From an uncultured Verrucomicrobiales bacterium (GTDB lineage Bacteria; Verrucomicrobiota; Verrucomicrobiia; Verrucomicrobiales; Akkermansiaceae): 39,850 nucleotides of DNA. Made by a program: the position numbers and the translations under genes. Where the stretch lies: assembly GCA_937934595.1 (NCBI GenBank), contig CALGZA010000049.1, positions 1-39,850 of the forward strand, given 5' to 3'. This document shows, piece by piece, positions 34,426-39,850 of this stretch. How positions within the stretch are numbered: the first letter of the stretch is position 1; each line of letters opens with the position of its first letter. The notes beneath the pieces were generated by a model. That model did not search any database. It was not told the origin of the DNA and saw only the letters and a list, made by a program, of their open reading frames with translations.

Positions 34426-35033
34426 TCCGTTACCACATCAGCATAATAACACTCGTCCTAACGGCCTGCATCCTTCAGCAGTTCTCGCCGGCATTCACAA
34501 GCCTGCACGGCGCGCGCATTCACATACTACCTCTCACCTTCCTATGCTGCGCTGTCACAGTAGGCTTCTCACCCATGCTCCTCCTCGCATTCCTCTGCGG
34601 ATTCATCTGGGACGCACAAAATACCCTCGGAAGCCCAGGAGGCGACCCCTCCATATACACAACTCCAGCTGACCAGATTCGCTTCGGTTACTCCATACTA
34701 CTCTACTTCGCCATGGGATTCATCATGCAAGGATTCCAACCACTCTTCCGTAAAGGAGTCTGGCAACTATCCGCTATCGTCACAGGAATCGCAACCTTCG
34801 CATACCTTATCTCAGAATACCTACTCATCAACATCGTCCGCGGCGAATTCTACTTCCCCGCTCGCGTTTTTTACCAAATCTGGATTTCAGCAGCCCTCAC
34901 CATGATCTGCTCACCTCTTCTATTCCTTTTACTATTCAAACTCGCCAAACTATTCGACCACACCATACGCTATGACGGTCTAAAAAAACGATACTTCCGC
35001 TTCAACAGAAACGAAGAAGAAGAAACATCATAA
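34422..35033 (+). CDS. mreD: Rod shape-determining protein MreD
   Basis: A 203-residue polytopic inner-membrane protein with about five or six hydrophobic helices and a charged C-terminal tail (RFNRNEEEETS). The start is GTG at 34422, overlapping the mreC stop. Sequence conservation of MreD is low; position between mreC and mrdA supports the call. The loop DAQNTLGSPGGDPSIY is long for the family. Confidence 0.85.
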   Translation: MIRYHISIITLVLTACILQQFSPAFTSLHGARIHILPLTFLCCAVTVGFSPMLLLAFLCGFIWDAQNTLGSPGGDPSIYTTPADQIRFGYSILLYFAMGFIMQGFQPLFRKGVWQLSAIVTGIATFAYLISEYLLINIVRGEFYFPARVFYQIWISAALTMICSPLLFLLLFKLAKLFDHTIRYDGLKKRYFRFNRNEEEETS

Positions 35034-35045
35034 AGAAACACCAAT

Positions 35046-37232
35046 ATGGCAGCCCCAAGATTCAGATACAGACTCTACATCCTCACCCTACTCATCCTAG
35101 TAGGCACAGGTGTCCTGTTGACGCGCCTCTATGACTTCCAAATAACAAACAGAGATCACTTCAGAGAAAAAGTCCCATCTAACAAAACAGTAGAAGTCCG
35201 CGAGCCAGGAACACGCGGTGACATCAAAGACCGCAACGGACTCACCCTAGCAAAAAATAAACAATCATACATCGTCTACTTCAACCTCGCAGAAATCCAT
35301 AAAGCCTACCTAAACACCACAGACAAAGACGGAAATAAAAGAAAAACACTCAAAAGAACCATCCTAGTCAACAGAAACGGATCAAAAGCCAAAATCAAAC
35401 GCACAGACATCGCTGGCATGGTCAATGAACTCATCAGACCACAACTTGCCGCACACAACCTAGACGCAGACTACAGCGCAAAAGCCATGGAGTCACACTA
35501 CAACACTCACGGCGGTCTCGTCCCATTCGTATACCGTAAAAACCTAACCTACGATGAATTCGCCAAATACGCAGAACAAAACCTCCAGCTCCCCGGCGTA
35601 TACATCAGCGTCGCTCCTGCCAGAGAATACCCACTAGGCGCCCACGCATCACACGTTCTAGGCTTCATCAAACCATGGAAAAAAGGAGATCTCCCCAACG
35701 GCTACCTCCACTACATCGGTGACCCATACGGTGAAGACGGTATAGAAAAATCAATGAACTCCGAGCTCACCGGCAGAGAAGGAATCAAAACCATCCTCAA
35801 AAATGACAAAGGTAAAACCATCGGAATCGTTGACTACCAAAGACCAGCAAAAGGATCAGACATCTACCTAACCCTAGACGCCAGAGTCCAACAAATCACC
35901 GAAACCATACTCCAAGAATACGGAGTAGGCAAAGGCGCAGCCCTAGTCATGGACCCAAACACAGGAGAAGTCATAGCCATGGCATCAGTACCTAACTACA
36001 ACCCTAATGACTTCATTCCTAGCATCACCCAAAAAAAATACGACGTCTACAGAAACAACAAAGCAGTCCCCCTCATCAACCGTGCCATCTCTAACTTCGC
36101 TCCAGGATCAACATTCAAACTACCCGCAGCCATAGCAGGTTGTAAAAACAACATGCACCGCTCAAAATGCAACTGCTCAGGATACACCCACTACGGAAAC
36201 ATCGCCATCGGATGCTGGAAAACCACAGGACACGGAACACTCGGACTCGCAGAATCCATCCAGCGCTCATGTAACCCATACTTCATGAACATAGCCAACA
36301 AAATAGGCTACAGAAAAATGGTCAAAACATACCAAATGCTCGGCCTAGGTAAACAATCAGGCATCAGACTCCCAAGAGAAAACTCAGGAGTCGTCCCAGG
36401 AAGTAACCGATGGAAAAAAAGATACCCCAACGAAAAAATGACTGACGCATATACCGGTATGATGAGCATAGGACAAGGATACAGCCAAGCTACCCCACTC
36501 CAAGTCGCATCATTCCTCTCAACCATTGTCAACGGAGGTAAATACTACCAACCTAGAATCATTCACAAAACAAAAAACGAACTCACAAAAAAAGAAACAC
36601 TATACTCACAAAAACACCAAATCAACCTCCTCCAAGAAGGCATATCCAAACAACACCTAGAAACCATCAAATACGGCATGAGACTCGCCGCTAACGCACC
36701 AGGAGGAACAGCAGGCAGAGCCAAACCAAACACTCCAGGAATAATAATCGGCGCCAAAACAGGAACAGCTCAAACTTCTGACAGAGGAATAAAAACACAC
36801 GTCGCATGGACAGCAGCATTCGCACCCTACAATAAACCAAAATACGTTGTCGTTGTCGCAGTCAAACGCGGCGGAAGCGGAGGAAAAGTCGCAGCACCTC
36901 TCGTCAAACTCATTCTAGAATCCATCTTCGAAATAGAAAAAGGTAAAAAAGTAACCCTAAAGAAAACCCAGCCATACGAAGGCCACATGAACCTCATCGA
37001 AGAAACCATCATACCAGAAAACTCTAACATATCATCACTATTCTCTGACGGAGAAACAGGCAATGAAGCCAGTGCCGTCAGAATCATCAAACCAAAGATT
37101 AACCCAAACGCAGGAACCATTCCTAAAAAACCAGAACCATCAATTACCCCAGAGGTAGACCCCAGAGGCTCATCAACAACACGGCAAAGACCAAACATCA
37201 TCAAACCACGCCGCAACCCAAATTCAAATTAA
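35046..37232 (+). CDS. mrdA: Penicillin-binding protein 2, elongation transpeptidase
   Basis: A 728-residue class B PBP. Transmembrane anchor at about residues 9-28, then the dimerisation domain. The transpeptidase has STFK at 355-358, SCN at 408-410 and KTG at 571-573, all three active-site motifs. It cross-links peptidoglycan in the MreBCD elongasome with RodA, which is absent here. Compared with usual PBP2 (about 630 residues) it has a Pro/Lys/Asn-rich C-terminal tail of about 100 residues and extra cysteines between residues 366 and 390, discussed below. Confidence 0.95.
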   Translation: MAAPRFRYRLYILTLLILVGTGVLLTRLYDFQITNRDHFREKVPSNKTVEVREPGTRGDIKDRNGLTLAKNKQSYIVYFNLAEIHKAYLNTTDKDGNKRKTLKRTILVNRNGSKAKIKRTDIAGMVNELIRPQLAAHNLDADYSAKAMESHYNTHGGLVPFVYRKNLTYDEFAKYAEQNLQLPGVYISVAPAREYPLGAHASHVLGFIKPWKKGDLPNGYLHYIGDPYGEDGIEKSMNSELTGREGIKTILKNDKGKTIGIVDYQRPAKGSDIYLTLDARVQQITETILQEYGVGKGAALVMDPNTGEVIAMASVPNYNPNDFIPSITQKKYDVYRNNKAVPLINRAISNFAPGSTFKLPAAIAGCKNNMHRSKCNCSGYTHYGNIAIGCWKTTGHGTLGLAESIQRSCNPYFMNIANKIGYRKMVKTYQMLGLGKQSGIRLPRENSGVVPGSNRWKKRYPNEKMTDAYTGMMSIGQGYSQATPLQVASFLSTIVNGGKYYQPRIIHKTKNELTKKETLYSQKHQINLLQEGISKQHLETIKYGMRLAANAPGGTAGRAKPNTPGIIIGAKTGTAQTSDRGIKTHVAWTAAFAPYNKPKYVVVVAVKRGGSGGKVAAPLVKLILESIFEIEKGKKVTLKKTQPYEGHMNLIEETIIPENSNISSLFSDGETGNEASAVRIIKPKINPNAGTIPKKPEPSITPEVDPRGSSTTRQRPNIIKPRRNPNSN

Positions 37233-37265
37233 ACAAAAAACTTAAACCAAACAAAAACATTTATC

Positions 37266-38858
37266 ATGATCACTAAAATTAAACAAGCATTCGGATTCAG
37301 CGCCAGCGACCCAGACCCAAAAAAAGGAGTCACTCTCGTTATCAACTCAGAAAAACTTGAACGCAGAGTCGCTCTTCTAGAAAACAACAGCCTCGAAGAA
37401 TACGAAGTAGAACGCGAAGGCGAAGCCAACATCGTCGGCGGTATATTCAAAGGAACAGTCAAAAACATCGAACAAGGACTCAAAGCTATGTTCGTTGACA
37501 TCGGCATGGAAAAAAATGCATTCCTACACTTCTGGGATGCCATCCCAGCTGCCCTAGACGGAGGACTAGAAGAAATCCAGCGTGAAGGAAGACCCAAGAA
37601 AAAACAAAAGAAAATCACCTCTAAGGACATCCCTAGCATCTACCCAATAGGATCAGAAATCCTTATCCAAGTCTCCAAAGGCCCCATCGGTAACAAAGGC
37701 CCTCGTGTCACCACCAACGTCTCACTCGCTGGCCGCTACCTCGTCCTCATGCCATTCTCAGAACAGTTCGGTATATCAAGAAAAATTGACGAGCCTAAAG
37801 AACGCCAAAGACTGCGCAGAATCATGCAGAAACTCCAAGTCCCAGAAGGCATGGGCATCATCATGAGAACCGTATCCATCGGACAACGAGCCAGACACTT
37901 CGTCAGAGACCTCGCCATGCTACTAGAACAATGGAACGAAATCGAAGCAAAACGAGATGCAAAAAAAGCCCCAGTCATCGCATTCCAAGAACCAGGACTC
38001 ATCGAAAGAACAGCCAGAGACTTCCTCACTGACGAAGTAGACCAAGTCATCTGTGACGACCTCGAAACCACAGAATTCATGCGCGAAATCGCAGGCAAAG
38101 TCTCCAGAAGAGCAAAAAGACGCATCATCCACTACCCAGCTAGACAATCCATCTTCGAAAAAATCGGTATCCAAAGACAAATAGACGAAGCCTTCCACCG
38201 CCAAGTCTGGCTCCCATGCGGTGGATACCTCGTCATCGACGAGACAGAAGCTCTCATCGCCATCGATGTCAACACAGGCAGAAACAAAGGATCTAAAGAC
38301 ATCGAGAAAATGATCACAGAAACCAACCTCGAAGCCGCTGAAGAAGTTGCACGCCAACTACGCCTGCGCAACATCGGAGGCCTCGTCGTTGTTGACTTCA
38401 TCGACATGCGCCACAGAAAAGACCAACAAGCCGTCTACCGTGTCATGAAAGAACGCCTCAAGCGTGATAAAGCAAAAACACAAGTCATGCAAATCTCCGC
38501 CATCGGCCTCATGGAAATGACACGCCAGAGATTAAACGAATCACTCCGTGACTCCATGTACGAGCCATGCAACTACTGCCAAGGAAAAGGCAGGGTAAAA
38601 ACCACCATGACCATGTCCGTCGAAATACAACGCCGCCTAAACACCGTCATCCAGAGAAATGAAGACAAATACGGTGACCTCATCGTCCTCGTAAACCCAG
38701 AAGTGCTCAACAGATTCAAAAAAGAAGACTCTAAAATCCTCATGGAACTAGAAAGAAGCCATAACGGCAGACTCATCTTCAGAACAGACGCATCCCTCCA
38801 CAGAGAAAAATTCGCCATCATAGACGCCGCCACTGAAAAAACTATTGTCCAAGTCTAA
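37266..38858 (+). CDS. rng: Ribonuclease G/E family endoribonuclease
   Basis: A 530-residue RNase G-like enzyme. S1-type RNA-binding domain at about residues 40-135, RNase H-like/5' sensor central part, catalytic metal site with Asp334 (AIDVNTGRN) and Asp377 (VVDFIDM), and a CNYC zinc-link with Cys435 and Cys438 that joins subunits in RNase E/G. No long C-terminal scaffold, so it is closer to RNase G than to RNase E. Known roles are 5'-end-dependent mRNA decay and rRNA maturation. Position after mrdA is like the mre-rng (cafA) layout of other bacteria. Confidence 0.95.
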   Translation: MITKIKQAFGFSASDPDPKKGVTLVINSEKLERRVALLENNSLEEYEVEREGEANIVGGIFKGTVKNIEQGLKAMFVDIGMEKNAFLHFWDAIPAALDGGLEEIQREGRPKKKQKKITSKDIPSIYPIGSEILIQVSKGPIGNKGPRVTTNVSLAGRYLVLMPFSEQFGISRKIDEPKERQRLRRIMQKLQVPEGMGIIMRTVSIGQRARHFVRDLAMLLEQWNEIEAKRDAKKAPVIAFQEPGLIERTARDFLTDEVDQVICDDLETTEFMREIAGKVSRRAKRRIIHYPARQSIFEKIGIQRQIDEAFHRQVWLPCGGYLVIDETEALIAIDVNTGRNKGSKDIEKMITETNLEAAEEVARQLRLRNIGGLVVVDFIDMRHRKDQQAVYRVMKERLKRDKAKTQVMQISAIGLMEMTRQRLNESLRDSMYEPCNYCQGKGRVKTTMTMSVEIQRRLNTVIQRNEDKYGDLIVLVNPEVLNRFKKEDSKILMELERSHNGRLIFRTDASLHREKFAIIDAATEKTIVQV

Positions 38859-38889
38859 ATCACCACCAAATCCATTCACAGACAGCACA

Positions 38890-39327
38890 ATGTCAAAAAA
38901 GAACACACAAGCCATCGAGGCAGACGTAGAAGTCGTCTCATCAAAAAAAAGTAACAAGAAAAAACAACCAAAGACACACTCAGAAAAAAAACAACCAAAC
39001 AACCCATTCCCAGGAATGGCAAACATAGGCGGCGCTGAAGGCATGCCTGACCTTTCCGCTTTCTTCGGAAAAGATGGTATGCCTGACCTCTCTAAAATCC
39101 CAGGCCTATCACTTCGTCAAAGACTAACCTTCAAAGTAGTAGGCCTACTATCAAACCCCAAGCTAAGGTTCTTAAAAAGCAAATGGAGTATCCCCATCTG
39201 GGGTATCTTTGCCATATTCATCATCGCACTTGTCATCTGCGCGGCTATAGCATTCCTTATCTACAAACTAATAAGAGCCATAATTAATCCATACATTAAC
39301 ATATTCAGAAGAAAAAAAGCACTCTAA
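38890..39327 (+). CDS. Small Lys-rich single-pass membrane protein
   Basis: 145 residues from the ATG at 38890; a longer frame starting at 38845 would overlap the end of rng and begins with unlikely sequence. A Lys/Ser/Asn-rich N-terminus (KKSNKKKQPKTHSEKKQP) precedes a short repeat (GMPDLSAFFGKD, GMPDLSKIPG) and one transmembrane helix near residues 103-125 (IWGIFAIFIIALVICAAIAF). No family recognised. It is co-oriented with rng, 31 bases apart, so it may belong to the mre transcript. A basic cytoplasmic segment could bind nucleic acid or the membrane, but this is speculation. Confidence 0.65.
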   Translation: MSKKNTQAIEADVEVVSSKKSNKKKQPKTHSEKKQPNNPFPGMANIGGAEGMPDLSAFFGKDGMPDLSKIPGLSLRQRLTFKVVGLLSNPKLRFLKSKWSIPIWGIFAIFIIALVICAAIAFLIYKLIRAIINPYINIFRRKKAL

Positions 39328-39365
39328 CAGAGCCTACCCTCCCAACCTAATAGATCACTAAAATA

Positions 39366-39571
39366 ATACCATTTGAACCGTTAGAATGGATTGATAGCAC
39401 AACAAGATAGCAAGAGTAGCAAGGCAAGAGGAAATCGAATAGTGGACTATGCAACTGACGAATAACGAAGCTAATCTTGATATATTGTTTTGCACTTCAA
39501 AAAATCAGCTCTGCTACTGTTCCAAATATATTGAAACTACTATCAACCCAAAATAACTGTCAAAATGGTAT
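39366..39571 (+). repeat. Full copy 3 of the ~207-bp foldback repeat
   Basis: Same architecture as copy 2: ATACCATTT at the left end, AAATGGTAT at the right. Its central stem has a mismatch (GAATAGT against ACTATGC, 39437-39452) and it is one base shorter. It lies between the convergent ends of the small membrane protein and the DUF1980-type gene; its last base is also the last base of that gene's TAA stop (39573-39571), so insertion may have set the end of that gene. Confidence 0.9.
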
Positions 39572-39850
39572 TACTTAGACAGCCCCTCACTCCACTCACC
39601 CTCTGGAACTGATATCTCCTCCACCCGCTTCACCTTCAAAAGAGGATAAACCACCCCATTCTCACGCTCATAACTCATAATACCAGCAACCCTTACCCAA
39701 CTATTATGTCCAATGTCAGGCGTCTCCCCATCAAACTCTATCGTCATCGGAACAGCCTGAGCATCCGCCGCACAACACGTCATCATCAGCCTAAACAACC
39801 GCATCCGCCTCCCATTCACATTCCGCTTAGGCTCATTCCTTAACTTCGCC
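39571..39850 (-). CDS. C-terminus of a DUF1980/TIGR03943-type protein, cut by the window edge
   Basis: The reading frame is open from the window end to the stop at 39571; a GTG at 39819 is not needed as start. The visible part has MTCCAADAQAVPMTIEFDG, SWVRVAGIMSY and YPLLKVKRVEEISVPEGEW. A CCAADA motif followed by WV.V.G is the signature of the soluble C-terminal domain of the YcgQ/TIGR03943 family, usually paired with a permease-like partner, possibly in metal handling. The upstream part and partner are outside the window. Confidence 0.75.
   Translation of the reverse strand, partial: AKLRNEPKRNVNGRRMRLFRLMMTCCAADAQAVPMTIEFDGETPDIGHNSWVRVAGIMSYERENGVVYPLLKVKRVEEISVPEGEWSEGLSK

Noticed and set aside
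38845-38889. Longer N-terminus for the small membrane protein
   Set aside because: It would overlap the end of rng and contains an unlikely Ser/Pro-rich stretch; the ATG at 38890 fits better.
1-39850. CRISPR array
   Set aside because: No regularly spaced short direct repeats; the only repeats are the three widely separated foldback copies.

Overview
The window looks like a chromosomal segment of a marine or host-associated Verrucomicrobiota (Verrucomicrobiales/Rubritalea-like) bacterium. Pointers are a giant prepilin-like protein resembling Verru_Chthon cassette protein A, two PEP-CTERM proteins, a Gram-negative envelope gene set (lpxI, OmpA-type domain, mreBCD), a polysaccharide lyase with a Ca-binding DxDxDG repeat and the C-terminal module common in this phylum, and starts that mostly lack Shine-Dalgarno sequences. 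The assignment is inference from family content, not from a marker gene.

Layout. 1-5.4 kb: truncated dispersed repeat, Verru_Chthon-A-like giant protein plus a small secreted partner, then a decayed spacer. 5.4-10.2 kb: housekeeping and small genes (lpxI, ruvB, a VF530-type protein, an archaemetzincin-like protease, a metallophosphoesterase with two small downstream genes). 10.2-13.3 kb, minus strand: apparent operon efp - metX - SenB-like glycosyltransferase - 88-aa membrane protein. 13.5-18.9 kb, minus strand: a chondroitinase-type PL8 lyase and two tandem paralogous PEP-CTERM proteins; this block has weak strand skew compared with its flanks. 19.3-22.1 kb: a SASA/SGNH carbohydrate esterase and an (alpha/alpha)6-type glycoside hydrolase. 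22.1-26.4 kb, minus strand: a three-gene Fe(III)-type ABC importer, preceded by tRNA-Leu(CAA). 26.9-29.7 kb: an unknown single-pass membrane protein and a PstS-like/OmpA fusion. 29.7-32.3 kb: GbsR/MarR regulator, second repeat copy, DUF2721 protein, tRNA-Leu(UAG), DNA polymerase III delta-prime. 32.6-39.3 kb: mreB-mreC-mreD-mrdA-rng and a small membrane protein, i.e. the cell-shape cluster. 39.4-39.85 kb: third repeat copy and the C-terminus of a DUF1980/TIGR03943-type protein running off the window.

How it fits together. The mre/mrdA cluster supplies the rod elongation machinery, with RNase G/E at its end as in some other bacteria. The lyase, esterase and glycoside hydrolase suggest growth on sulfated or acetylated polysaccharides. 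The strongest unexplained signals are (i) a ~207-bp foldback repeat present three times, with imperfect 32-bp terminal inverted repeats and a central hairpin showing paired changes between copies, (ii) the pervasive C-over-G bias of the top strand whichever strand is coding, broken by a near-neutral island at 13.5-18.9 kb, (iii) inverted repeats at matching distance upstream of both PEP-CTERM genes, (iv) the PstS-OmpA fusion with its membrane partner and no PstABC, and (v) a SenB-like glycosyltransferase without SenA or SenC. All family calls come from reading motifs; no database search was run.
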